Positions 6,714-16,600 are shown, counted from the first letter of the stretch. The stretch is 17,971 nt of DNA from an uncultured Bryobacterales bacterium (GCA_937959285.1 CALGAR010000148.1:1-17971); one strand, 5' to 3'. Notes: generated by a model from the letters alone, not told the origin. A program made the numbers and translations.

Positions 6714-7850
6714 CTAAAACCTTCGAATAATCTCCTCGTAGACGGCTGCGGCCTGAATCACCGAATCTACGTGGATGAATTCATTTTCTGTGTGCGCCTG
6801 ATCAATGGAGCCGGGTCCGAGGATGATACTCGGAATGCCGATGCGAGCCAGCTTGCTCGCGTCACTGCCAAACGGAACTCCCGTTGGTTCGCCGTCGAGG
6901 CCCAGGCTCTGAAGCGCCGACCGCGCGACTTTCACGATGTGGCTGTCCGCGGGCGTCTCCATCGGCCAGTCCGACAGAAGCGGCGAGTGTGAGACGTTCA
7001 CGTCCGGATATTGCTTTCGCAGTTTATCGGCAAGCACATCGTATTGCTGCTGCACGGCGCTGACCGCTTCCCCCGGAATCAAGCGCCGGTCGATTTCGAT
7101 GAAACATTCATCGGGAACAATGTTTACTTGTGCGCCGCCCCGAATGACTCCGACATTCAATGTCGGGGACCCCACCAGGGGGTGCTCCTGTGAGCGGAGA
7201 ACTTGTTGCTCTTCCTCAAGGGCGAGGATGTATCTTGCCATGTGAGTGATTGCGTTCACTCCCAGGTGCGGCTTTGAGCTGTGCGCGGCACGTCCGGTGA
7301 TCGTCACCCGCCAGCGAAGGCAACCTTTCGTGGCGACGACGACCCGAAGGTCGGTTGGTTCGGCCACGATGGCGGCGTCCGCCCTTAGACCTTCGCAAAA
7401 CTTCAGGATCCCGCGGTACGAATGTTCCTCGTCGGCAGTGGCGGCCAGCCACACATCACACGGCGGCAGCTTGCCACTCCGGTGTATCGCGGCGACGGCG
7501 TGCATCATCGCCGCGAGTCCGCCTTTGGTGTCGCAGGATCCGCGCCCATAGAGTTTCCCGTCGCACACTACGGGATCGAATGGAGATATGGTCATGTTCT
7601 CGATGCCCGCAGTATCCACGTGGGCTTCGAGCACAAGGCGGCGTTGGGAGTTTTCCCCCTTAATCTTCGCGACAACGTTCGGGCGTCCGGGCTCCAGCTC
7701 CTGCCACTCGACCGGAATTCCTTCCCGCTCAAAAAAGCCGGCGATGTAGCGCTGGATCCTCTCCTCGGGTTCGCCGTGCGCGTATGCCGGGTTGACGCTG
7801 TTGATCCGCACCAGATCCGCGAGCGTCGCGATCAGTTCATTGGAGTTCAT
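6714..7850 (-). CDS. M20 family metallo-hydrolase (ArgE/DapE-like)
   Basis: This 378-residue enzyme of the M20/ArgE-DapE family cleaves amide bonds of N-acyl amino acids or small peptides with a two-zinc centre. Predicted ligands and catalytic residues are His77 and Asp79 (E-A-H-V-D-T), Asp107 (G-R-G-S-C-D-T-K-G), Glu141-Glu142 (A-D-E-E-H-S), Glu164 (V-A-E-P-T) and His353 (Q-A-H-T-E-N-E-F). The dimerisation domain holds G-R-A-A-H-S-S (His190), the residue reaching into the partner's site. A longer frame begins at 7919, but I chose the ATG at 7848-7850. It gives the typical family N-terminus, has GGAG five bases upstream (7856-7859), and lies one base after the oxidoreductase stop codon. No arginine or lysine biosynthesis genes are nearby, so a catabolic deacylase or dipeptidase is more likely. 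Confidence 0.9.
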   Translation of the reverse strand: MNSNELIATLADLVRINSVNPAYAHGEPEERIQRYIAGFFEREGIPVEWQELEPGRPNVVAKIKGENSQRRLVLEAHVDTAGIENMTISPFDPVVCDGKLYGRGSCDTKGGLAAMMHAVAAIHRSGKLPPCDVWLAATADEEHSYRGILKFCEGLRADAAIVAEPTDLRVVVATKGCLRWRVTITGRAAHSSKPHLGVNAITHMARYILALEEEQQVLRSQEHPLVGSPTLNVGVIRGGAQVNIVPDECFIEIDRRLIPGEAVSAVQQQYDVLADKLRKQYPDVNVSHSPLLSDWPMETPADSHIVKVARSALQSLGLDGEPTGVPFGSDASKLARIGIPSIILGPGSIDQAHTENEFIHVDSVIQAAAVYEEIIRRF

Positions 7851-7851
7851 G

Positions 7852-8856
7852 CTAACTCCACTCGGTAATCTCGATTTCTCTTTGTTCGCGCGCCGATTCG
7901 AGCATCGCGAGCGACACACGCACGGCGTTGGTTGCCTCGGCAGGCGTAATCACATCCGGCCGCTTTCCGGATCGCACGCACCGGTAGAAGTACTCGATCT
8001 CGTTCAGCAGTGCCCCATGTGCCACGCCGTTCAGTCGTGTCTCGTATCCGGTGTCCGGCGCCGCGTATCCGGATTCGGTCCACAGGGACACCGGCGACGG
8101 CTGAAGAGCCACCACGCCAGAGCCGTTGCTGCCAATTACTTGCAGGTAGTCATCCAAGCCGATGCCAGCGGCGTCGGGTATCAACCAAGACGTCAGCACC
8201 TGTGCGAGTGAGCCGTCCTCGAACTCGAGAACGCCAAAGAAGAAGTCCGGGTTGGCGTACCCGTTCACATTCCGCTCGAACGCACGCACTCGAACTACGC
8301 GCGACCGTACGATGCTCAGAATCAAATCGATGTCGTGAATCGAATTGCAGATGCCGGGATGGATCCGCTGATAAATTTCGAAGCCGCCGCGAGCGCGGTT
8401 CCGGCGCGCCGAGACGTTGACGATCCGGCCGAACGCGCCTTGCGCGGCTTGCTCGCGCAGTGTGCCGTAGCGCAAATCGAAACGCAGGATCTGCCCGACC
8501 ATGAAGATTCCCGCGGCTTGCTCTGCCGCGTTTGTCATCGCTTCACAATCTTCGATGCTCGTGGCAAAAGGCTTTTCCACCAGTACGTGCTTGCCGGCGG
8601 CGAGTGCAGCGACGACGGGCTCGCGGTGTGCACACTCGGGCGTGACAACGTGCACCACGTCCACTCCTGAGTCGAGCAACTCCGGCAGCGAGTGGGCTAT
8701 CGTTGGCACGGAGAAGCGCTCTGCGAATCGTTGTGCCTTGTCCGCGTCGATGTCGAAGACCGCCGCAATACGGACGTCCGGCAACGCCATCAGGGCGGCT
8801 GCATGACTCTCGCCGAACAATCCGCAGCCCACGATGGCCGCACGTAACGCTGTCAC
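7852..8856 (-). CDS. Gfo/Idh/MocA family NAD(P)-dependent oxidoreductase
   Basis: This 334-residue enzyme of the sugar and inositol dehydrogenase superfamily oxidises or reduces a hydroxyl on a sugar-like substrate. The Rossmann motif G-C-G-L-F-G is at 10-15. Asp35 at the end of strand two (A-V-F-D-I-D) suggests NAD preference. The hallmark E-K-P is at 94-96, and the probable catalytic pair is His174/Asp177 in N-S-I-H-D-I-D. Length is normal. The start is GTG (8854-8856), fixed by a strong AAAGGAG at 8862-8868 with five-base spacing. The start overlaps the preceding gene's stop as GTGA, implying coupled translation. In the operon it could oxidise the freed sugar to a lactone or keto-sugar. 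The amidohydrolase further left may act after it, which is inference. Confidence 0.92.
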   Translation of the reverse strand: MTALRAAIVGCGLFGESHAAALMALPDVRIAAVFDIDADKAQRFAERFSVPTIAHSLPELLDSGVDVVHVVTPECAHREPVVAALAAGKHVLVEKPFATSIEDCEAMTNAAEQAAGIFMVGQILRFDLRYGTLREQAAQGAFGRIVNVSARRNRARGGFEIYQRIHPGICNSIHDIDLILSIVRSRVVRVRAFERNVNGYANPDFFFGVLEFEDGSLAQVLTSWLIPDAAGIGLDDYLQVIGSNGSGVVALQPSPVSLWTESGYAAPDTGYETRLNGVAHGALLNEIEYFYRCVRSGKRPDVITPAEATNAVRVSLAMLESAREQREIEITEWS

Positions 8857-11471
8857 GCGAGCTCCTTTCGAAGCTGCCGTTCGATCCAGTCACAGTTGAG
8901 CATTTTTTCTATCAGGTCCAATGGCGTGTAGTAGTAGTGGTTCGAAGCTTCGTAGCCGATCAGGGATTCCCCTCGTGCGACGAAATACTGTTGCCGGCTC
9001 AGCTCCATCTCACTGCGAACGAGTTCGAGCATGCGGCGTTGCGCTTTTCGCCGCTCTTCCCCGGCGAGCTGTGCAATGCTGTCACGCAACAGGTAAAACT
9101 CGATCTGGTTTGCCGTACTTTCGAAGTGAACCTGGCAAGTCTTCGCAATCGCCAACTCGCGCTGCGCTATTTTGCGTTTCGTTGCGGGAGCGCGTCTTAC
9201 GGCACGCTCCAGCCGCTCTATCCCGTCTCGCCACTTGGCCGACATGAGTCGAAATTGCGATCGCACGGCGTCGGGCGGATACGCCCCGCTCCAGGCTTTG
9301 TAGGCGTCGTACGGAAAGAGAATCATACCCGCGTTGAGGTTGGTTGGCGTCAGATGCAGCAGGTTCGCGGGGCCGTGCTGCGTCGGAATAATGTAGATGG
9401 CGACGCCATAAGGAAACTCGAGGAACGCCTCACTGAACGCCTTCCACGCGGCGACCGCATCTGCGGCAGCGGCTGACCCATACATGCGCTCGGCTTCGCT
9501 TTGTAGTACGGCGTCCTCATCCAGACGTGGATCGAACCCGTACGCCGCTGCGGCGCGCAAATTCGGTGAGGGATAGCCGCCGCAGGTCCACGAAGCCATG
9601 ACGCCGTCAATGCCGGCCGCAGCGAGCCGCTTGCAGTGATCGAGTACCAGTGGCAGCACCGGAATCCACGGCACCGCCGAAATCTCCCACGTATTGTTGA
9701 ATTGCGTCTTAGCCACCGTGCGGAGCCCGTTCTTCTTTGCCGTTTCCCAATTGTGCGTCGCGCGGGGGCCGGGCCCGACAACCGACATCGAGTATTCACC
9801 TACTTCGGTTTTCACGCCCCCACGGTGCACCGGCTGCGACCATTCACTGATGCTCAGGACCGCCGTGTCCTTGGGCAGACGCGGGATCAGTGCATCGGCC
9901 AGTGGCGTACCCCAGCCCCAGTCATAGCTGATTACGTCCGCCGTCTTGCTGTGCTCGCGGACGCCGTCGCGGAACGTTGTAATCAACTCCGCGATGACTT
10001 CGGCGGCGTCGCGCTTTGAGCATCGCGGGCAGTCATGAACCACGGGATACCTGTCGCCCCATGCGCCACCATGCGAGAAGCAGTTCGTATGGTTCTCGGA
10101 CATGGTGATCGAGAAGATGCCACCGAGTCCCGGGACTTCACGGAACAGATGACTCAACGACGACCGCAGCCAGTCGCGCACCGGTTCAGCTGACGTGCAC
10201 ATCGCGTACACGTCCTGGAACTTGCTGCCGCGAATCTCGGGATGCGACGCGAAGAAAGAAGCCGGCATGGCCCGCGGCTCGTTCAGGTATAGGAAGATCT
10301 TCATGCCGAACTGGTCCGCGCGTGCAACAAGTTTGCGCAGGTTCTCGAGCCGGGTTTGCCAGCCCTCGCCGAACTCGGGGAAGATCTTACTCGGTGCAAG
10401 CGTGTTCAGCACGGCCTGGATCCACACTCCGGTCATGCCGGACATAGCTGCCCGTTCGAGATAGCCGTCCGGAAGGCCCGCAGCATCGCCCTCCATCAGA
10501 GGATCGCCATATAGCGCGAAGTACGAATAGCAGTACTGCGGCGACCACACTTCGCGCTTCCTCTGCTCACCCGCCGTGAGGAAGGGCGCTTCCCGGCGCT
10601 CCATCTGGCGCTGCAGCTCGTAAACGGCGCGCTGCAGCGCCGCGGGTTCCGATGCTGTGAGCACAATCTTGGCGGGTGTACTCTCTATGTGCCAGCCGGC
10701 CTTTGACGGATCCAGCCGGAGCACGATCTGCTTCGAGCCCTGCCCGAGCTTTGCACCCATACGCTCGGCTAGAAACCGTCGAAGATTTTCCGCGGCTGCC
10801 TTTGCCTTGTCGGATTCGGCAATGATCGACCACCCGCTCCGGAGGTCAATTTCTCCAGCGGCCAGTTTCGCGCTCGGATTAAGGAGCGACGCCGACGCGC
10901 GGCTGCTCAACTCCTCTACGAAGGCAAACCGGTCCTCGCCGGGTTCCGCCAGCCGCTTCCCGAACCATTTCGTCAGGAGTGCCCGGATCTCGGTGGCCCG
11001 CCTGTTCTGCTCGTCGGTCGGGCGCGCATACCGCAGCGGGTCACACTTCGGCTTCACACGCCCGAGTTTGACGTCGAGGAAATCGTCTTCTTTGAGCGTG
11101 AAGCGAAAGCGCTGCTCGTCCCATCCCAGCAGCTCTATGATTTGGCTCTCCGGCAGCACGTGCCAGTTCTGGCGAATGACTGTGATGTAGATTCGCTTGA
11201 GGTAATCCTCGCTGAATTGCCGCTTTGGTGGCAGCCCCATGGATAGGCCGACCGCATTCAACTGGTCGGCGGTCGCGCCTACTACCTTGGCCATGCGATC
11301 GAGGTTCGCAAGTTCCCAGTTACGCCACACGAACAGGTGAAGGCGGCTAGGAAAGTATTCAGCTGGCAGGGGAGCGATCTCTCTGTGCTCTTGGCCGTCC
11401 AACCGTAATCCAGCAACAGCAGGGGCGAGCAGGACGCCGGGGACGGCCTGTAGGAATGATCTTCGCTTCAT
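8853..11471 (-). CDS. Tat-exported TIM-barrel glycoside-hydrolase-like protein, long paralogue
   Basis: This 872-residue protein is probably periplasmic or surface-located. Its first residues M-K-R-R-S-F-L-Q-A-V fit a twin-arginine signal followed by a hydrophobic stretch to about residue 21. Residues 40-140 contain two copies of a helical unit: V-W-R-N-W at 48-52 and I-R-Q-N-W at 99-103, each followed by an HTH-like helix pair. Residues about 205-295 resemble the small alpha/beta domain that precedes the barrel in GH20/GH67-type enzymes. A TIM-barrel-like core follows (about 310-640) with F-L-Y-L-N-E-P-R (393-400), I-T-M-S-E-N-H-T-N-C (455-463), C-P-R-C (481-484) and Y-D-W-G-W-G (516-521). 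Glu459 and Asp517 are candidate active-site acids. The C-terminal 170 residues are helical and end with I-G-Y-E-A-S-N-H-Y-Y-Y-T-P-L-D. I cannot assign a CAZy family or substrate. It lies five bases after the shorter paralogue. Confidence 0.75.
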   Translation of the reverse strand: MKRRSFLQAVPGVLLAPAVAGLRLDGQEHREIAPLPAEYFPSRLHLFVWRNWELANLDRMAKVVGATADQLNAVGLSMGLPPKRQFSEDYLKRIYITVIRQNWHVLPESQIIELLGWDEQRFRFTLKEDDFLDVKLGRVKPKCDPLRYARPTDEQNRRATEIRALLTKWFGKRLAEPGEDRFAFVEELSSRASASLLNPSAKLAAGEIDLRSGWSIIAESDKAKAAAENLRRFLAERMGAKLGQGSKQIVLRLDPSKAGWHIESTPAKIVLTASEPAALQRAVYELQRQMERREAPFLTAGEQRKREVWSPQYCYSYFALYGDPLMEGDAAGLPDGYLERAAMSGMTGVWIQAVLNTLAPSKIFPEFGEGWQTRLENLRKLVARADQFGMKIFLYLNEPRAMPASFFASHPEIRGSKFQDVYAMCTSAEPVRDWLRSSLSHLFREVPGLGGIFSITMSENHTNCFSHGGAWGDRYPVVHDCPRCSKRDAAEVIAELITTFRDGVREHSKTADVISYDWGWGTPLADALIPRLPKDTAVLSISEWSQPVHRGGVKTEVGEYSMSVVGPGPRATHNWETAKKNGLRTVAKTQFNNTWEISAVPWIPVLPLVLDHCKRLAAAGIDGVMASWTCGGYPSPNLRAAAAYGFDPRLDEDAVLQSEAERMYGSAAAADAVAAWKAFSEAFLEFPYGVAIYIIPTQHGPANLLHLTPTNLNAGMILFPYDAYKAWSGAYPPDAVRSQFRLMSAKWRDGIERLERAVRRAPATKRKIAQRELAIAKTCQVHFESTANQIEFYLLRDSIAQLAGEERRKAQRRMLELVRSEMELSRQQYFVARGESLIGYEASNHYYYTPLDLIEKMLNCDWIERQLRKELA

Positions 11472-11476
11472 GAGTT

Positions 11477-13666
11477 TCAGGCGCGAACGCCTCCGACCTC
11501 CTCAAGCAAATATCGGCACGCAGCCAATTTCTCCCGGATGTCGAGCGGCAGAAAGACATATCCGATGGAGGCTTCGAAGCCGATGCGGGAGTCCCTGGCG
11601 CACAGTGCAAGAAGCCGCTCAGCTGCGCGGAGCTGCTCCTGAAGGCTGCGCCGCGCTTCCGCTGATGCGATGTTTGAGCGGTTGCGCTCGAGGTAAAACG
11701 TGACTTCTGCAGCAATGCTGTCAAAGTACAGGCCGGCCGCTTCCGTTACCACCGCATCCTGTTCTGCAAGTTCGCGCTGCGAATCGTTCATCTCCGATAT
11801 AGCGGCACGAAACAACTCGACACCTCGACGCCATTCATCGCCCATCTTGCGGAAGAGAGCAGCCACCCGCTCAGGGCCGAATGGTTCCGTCCAACCGAGT
11901 GTATCGAAACTGTTCAGAATCCGAGCGGATAGGCCGCTCGGCTTGGGATACAGCCGGTGGGCCGGACCTTCCAGTACAAAGCTCGAATAGACGAGCGCAT
12001 TCGAAAAAGGGTACGTACGAAACGCGTCAGAGAAAATCTTCCACGCAGCACGAACCTTCGGTGCCGCTTTACGGCCATACCTCCGGCGGGCAATCTCGAG
12101 AACCGGATCGGACGAATCTCCCTTCTGCGAACTCAACAGGTGAACAAGTTCCCAGTTCATCGACGGACAGGAGCCCAGCGTCCAGGACAGCATTCCGCCG
12201 CTGAGCCCGTTCCTGTGGAAAGCTCGCATCTTCTCGGCAATAAGATCGAGGACCGGCAGAAAGGGAACCGTGGCCAGCTCCCATGTCGTTCCGATCTGCG
12301 TCTTTGCCATCACTGGCAGGCCGCGTTTTTGCGCAAGCGCCAGGTGTGCGGAAGCCCGCGGCGACGGACCCGGTACCGAGATCGAGTACTCGTCCACCTG
12401 CGCCTTCGCTCCCAAGCGTACGATTGGTGTGCCGCGCTCGAAATCAACCTGCAACGTCACGCCTTTGGGAAGTGCAGCGATAATACTTGCCTGCGGATCG
12501 TCTTCGATGAGTCCCCAACTCCAGTCCCACGCGATCACTTCGGCGCTCGGCTTGGCCTCATGAACACCGCGCTCCACGCTGGCGACCACTTCACCGATCA
12601 CTTCTGCTGCTGAGCGCTTGCTGCACCGAGGGCAGTCCGGAGTGCGCGTGAGGGAGTAACAGTTTGTCGGATTCTCAGAGGCAGTGATGAGGATCACGCC
12701 TTCGAGTCCAGGCACACTGCGAAAGAGATCGCGCGTGCCGGTAAAAAGAAACTCGCGGGTTGCAGGCGCGCTGGTGCACATACACCGCAGTCCGTCTCCC
12801 GGACGTCCCGGTGCGCCTCTCAACTCAGGATGGCGTTCATAAAACTCCTCACGAACTGCGCGAGGCTCATTCAGGTACACGTAAACGCCGAGGCCTGCGC
12901 TTGCGCACTGGTCAACGATCCACTGCAATCGTTCTAATCGGTGCGGCTTCGGCTTAAAAAGCTTGGTCGGTACAAGGTCGCGGAGAAGTGCATGCAGCCA
13001 GATCGCAGACACGCCGTGCGCAGCCATGCGCTGGAGCAGGCCTTGCGGATAGTACCGTTGATAATCATCCAACGCGAGAATGTCGCCGTACGGGCAGAAA
13101 TAAGGATAGGCGATCGTGGCGGGCCGCTTGCGTGTCCGTTGCCTGGGTGGCGCCGCCATTGGTTCAGCAAGCGCCCGCTCGAATGCGAACCTTGGCTCCG
13201 GAGTGCCAGTTTGAGGCGGCGGTTCGAACCAACGCAGTGGCTTGCCTGCCCGAGCACGGGAGCCGAGGCGAATCGTCTGGACGTCCGGTTGCTTACTGAG
13301 GTGCGCCCGATAGAAGGCGTCGTGGTCGAGCAGTGTTTCAAGCTCCGCCCCGGTCATCCCAATCATTGGGAGGATCTGTTCCTTCGGAACGAAGAACCAG
13401 TTCCTGCGCAGGACGGAGAATCGCAGGCGTTCGTCATACTCGCGCGCAGCATCGCCATCCCCGAGATACATTTCACGCCCGAGCTCCTGAACCGCGGACG
13501 TGGAGCAGCCGAGCGCCGCCGCAATCCGGTCTGCCGGCACGAGGTCCCAGTTCCTCCACACGAACTGGTGCGCAGGAGAAGGGAAGTACGGCTGCAATTC
13601 AGCCCGCGGCGCCCCTTGGAGGAGGGATGCCGCGGAACCGAACAGAAGGCTTCTGCGAGACAGCAT
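11477..13666 (-). CDS. Tat-exported TIM-barrel glycoside-hydrolase-like protein, short paralogue
   Basis: This 729-residue paralogue of the next gene has a twin-arginine leader (M-L-S-R-R-S-L-L-F-G, cleavage probably near residue 20). It repeats the N-terminal pair of helical units (V-W-R-N-W at 36-40 and L-R-R-N-W at 86-90). It then goes almost directly into the barrel, lacking the GH20/GH67-like alpha/beta domain; only a Pro/Arg-rich linker (about 140-182) stands in its place. Shared core motifs are Y-V-Y-L-N-E-P-R (262-269), I-T-A-S-E-N-P-T-N-C (327-336), C-P-R-C (345-348) and A-W-D-W-S-W-G (379-385), with Glu331 and Asp381 as candidate acids. The C-terminal I-G-F-E-A-S, then L-P-L-D-I-R-E-K, is also shared. 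It follows the receptor gene by nine bases. Function is unknown, and hydrolysis of a glycoside delivered with the receptor is a reasonable guess. Confidence 0.75.
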   Translation of the reverse strand: MLSRRSLLFGSAASLLQGAPRAELQPYFPSPAHQFVWRNWDLVPADRIAAALGCSTSAVQELGREMYLGDGDAAREYDERLRFSVLRRNWFFVPKEQILPMIGMTGAELETLLDHDAFYRAHLSKQPDVQTIRLGSRARAGKPLRWFEPPPQTGTPEPRFAFERALAEPMAAPPRQRTRKRPATIAYPYFCPYGDILALDDYQRYYPQGLLQRMAAHGVSAIWLHALLRDLVPTKLFKPKPHRLERLQWIVDQCASAGLGVYVYLNEPRAVREEFYERHPELRGAPGRPGDGLRCMCTSAPATREFLFTGTRDLFRSVPGLEGVILITASENPTNCYSLTRTPDCPRCSKRSAAEVIGEVVASVERGVHEAKPSAEVIAWDWSWGLIEDDPQASIIAALPKGVTLQVDFERGTPIVRLGAKAQVDEYSISVPGPSPRASAHLALAQKRGLPVMAKTQIGTTWELATVPFLPVLDLIAEKMRAFHRNGLSGGMLSWTLGSCPSMNWELVHLLSSQKGDSSDPVLEIARRRYGRKAAPKVRAAWKIFSDAFRTYPFSNALVYSSFVLEGPAHRLYPKPSGLSARILNSFDTLGWTEPFGPERVAALFRKMGDEWRRGVELFRAAISEMNDSQRELAEQDAVVTEAAGLYFDSIAAEVTFYLERNRSNIASAEARRSLQEQLRAAERLLALCARDSRIGFEASIGYVFLPLDIREKLAACRYLLEEVGGVRA

Positions 13667-13675
13667 GAGCCTGAC

Positions 13676-16600
13676 TCAGAATTCGAGGCGGAGACCGAAT
13701 TGGAACCGCCGTGGATTGTTCTTGCCGAAGATCCGGCCAAAGTTAGGATCCACAACCGATGTCGAGGGAGAGTTCCAGTTCTGTATGTTGAATACGCTGT
13801 ACGACTCCGCCCGGAAATCGATGCGGACGTTCTCGAGCCGGAACTCGCGCCCGAGCGACATATCCCAGAACTGCGCCGATGGTCCAGGGATGATGTTGCG
13901 TCCCGACGTTCCGAAGCGATTCGGCTCGGGGGCTACGAAGCAACCGGTATCGAAAAAGCGGTCCATCGTAGGATTGTCGAGCCGTCCGTCGCAAATTCGA
14001 TTCGGGCGCGCCTTGGTGAAGGTCGCTGCCACATTCGGCCAGGAGGTCGGCATCGACGGGCTCAGCGGCAGCCCCGAGCGGTACTGCGTGATTCCGGAAA
14101 GACGCCATCCGCCAAGCAGCTTTAATCCGATTCCGCTCGTCGCCAGCCACTTGCCCTCGCCGAACGGCAGTTCCCAGATGTAGCCAACCGAAAGGTAGTG
14201 GCGAACATCGAAGTCCGACAAGCCGCGGTCCAGCCGGAGATTTCGTGCGTCCTGATTGTCCCAGCCGCCGCTGTTGGACGAGAAGACGTCAAGCGACTTG
14301 CTCAACGTGTAGCTTGCGGTCAGGTCAAAGCCTCCGCTGAACCGGCGCCGGACGTGGATATAGCCGCCGTTATATGCGGATGTGCCATTGTTGCCCTGCA
14401 GCAGGATATCGCTAAAGAAAGGATAGGGCCGGCGCTCCTGCAATGACTTCGGATTGGCAGGATCGAAGAGTTCCGCCTGGTTGATATTGTATGGAGCCAT
14501 CAGGTGCCGGCCGAGGAACGCATTGTAGCCGGCGCTGATTAACCAGTTCTCCCCGACTTGGCGCTCGATTGAAAGTGTGGCCTGATGTACGTAGGACTGC
14601 GGCGCGTTGATATCCGGAGTCACGAACAGAGTGCCCGGCGTAATCTCTCCGATTGCCGGAGCCGGGAAGAGCTGAGTATCCAGAGTCGTCGGCGTCAGGA
14701 GCGACGGGTCGTTCGTTACGTTGCTGTTGTTCGTGAACGGAGGCCCGCCGAAGCCCAACGACGCGAAGATCTGGAAATTCGCCATGCCTTGCGTGTAGTA
14801 GATGCCATACGCCGCGCGCACGGTGGTCTTTGGCGTCGCAAGCCATGCGAAGCTAACACGCGGCGAAAAGTTCGTCTTCTTCCAGTTGCGGAACATGCCC
14901 CGCGGGACCTCATCGCTGAGCGTCTTGTAATCCTGCTGGAAGTTCACCGGATTCTTCAGGGCGAAGACGAGCTTGCCCGCATTCTGATCAAACGCCACGA
15001 GCCGGTTGTACCGTTCCACCGGCGGCGCCCAGTAATCCCACCGGATACCAAGAGTCAAAGTGAACGTGCGCGTGAGCTTGATCTGATCCTGGGCGAACCA
15101 GCCGTAGTACGCGGTGTCCAGCAACGGTGAGAATCCGGTCGGGTTGCCTGATGCCGATGTGAACGCACCGAGCAGAAAGTCAGCCATGCCTGCGCCACCC
15201 GCACCGCCTGGCGCTTGTCTGGTGAAACTTCCGTCGTATGTGATACTGCCCCGCGGGAAGATGCCGTTCTTCTGCGGATACTGAATCGCCTGGATGGTGC
15301 CGCCGAGGTCGACCGTATGCCGGCCGGTCACAAACGAGAAGTTCTCATTCACCCCGGCTCTCGTCGTGATGCGGTACAGGTTGAACAGCGCTGTACCGGG
15401 CACAGACACGCCCGTTACGCTGATAGAGGGCAGGCCGAAGAAGGTGGGATCGCGGCTGACATTCCGCAGTCCCAGGACTTCTCCGGCGATATCTTCAGAG
15501 GTCGGCACCGCCCCGTAGTTCGTCACCGAGCGGAAGAACCCGAACCTGAGCTGATTCACGATGCGGCTGCCGATGGGCTGCGTCCATTCCGTCGAGGCAG
15601 TCTGTCCGGTCAACGGCTGCGCGAACCCGGCAAACCTCGAAAGCCCGTAGGAGTAGGATCCGACGTCATCCCAGAAGTACTTCAGAAACAGCTTTCCTTC
15701 CTTCGGCAGCATCTGGTCGACCCGGACCAGGAACTGGGTATCGTCGTTTTGCTGAGATCCGAACCTGGAGAGATTGGGCTGGCCAAAAGCAGCGCCGGGC
15801 AGATTCGGCAGAGGCACATACTGCTTGTACTTCTGCGCCACGGGGCTGAGCAGGCTCGCCGGGATGCGGTTGCCCGGGAACGGCCGGCGCGTATTGGTGA
15901 CCGGATCGACATCGAACGGGTTATAGATGGTTTGGGGATACGCCGAGAAGTCGCCCGACCACTGCGCTTCTGTCGGTACGATCGCAAGCTGATTGCTTCC
16001 GGAACGCTGCCTCGTGATCTGATAAGAACCGAAGAAGAACGTTTTGTTCCTGCCGTTATAAACGCCCGGGAGTAGCAGAGGGCCGCCAAACGTGAAGCCG
16101 CCCTGATTGTAAACCAGCGGCGGCACGCTGAGTGCACCCGCCGAACGCGCGTTCGTAGCCCGGTTCTGGTGGAAATAGAAAAGGGAGCCGTGGAAGTCAT
16201 TTGTTCCGGACTTCGAGTTCGTGTAGACCACGGACGGGGATCCGCCGAACTGAGCCGAGTCATAACCTCGCACGATGCGGTAGCTCTGCAGCGCTTCCAC
16301 CGACGGCTGGTACAACGCGCCGCCATAAATGGGATCGCGCACGTCAAAGCCATCTTCAATGAAGCCGGTGAACTCGGGGGGACCACCGGAGACGTTGGCG
16401 CTGATCGGTTTGAAAGAAGCACCACCAGTCTGGCCTTGGCCGAAAACGATCGTTCCGATGTTGCTGCCGAGAATAGGCGTGACTCCGGGCGATAGCGTCA
16501 GGGTCGACACGAACGACCGGCCGAGCGTCGGCAACTCCACCAGTTGGTTCGTTGTCACCGTAACAGCCAGCGCCGCGTTCTCGGTGTGAAGCAGCGGCGC

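Noticed and set aside
7851..7919. Upstream start for the M20 enzyme adding 23 residues
   Set aside because: The added residues are Arg/Ser-rich and unlike the family, and overlap the oxidoreductase gene. The ATG at 7848-7850 has a good ribosome site and the typical family N-terminus.
8703..9476. 257-codon plus-strand open frame
   Set aside because: It is antisense to the oxidoreductase and the long barrel enzyme, both of which have clear motifs.
12941..14125. 394-codon plus-strand open frame
   Set aside because: It lies wholly antisense to the short barrel enzyme and the receptor gene. Its composition is Arg- and Pro-rich with no motif, as expected for a shadow frame in GC-rich coding DNA.
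15215..16075. 286-codon plus-strand open frame
   Set aside because: It is antisense to the receptor barrel, with low-complexity Arg/Glu-rich translation and no family features.
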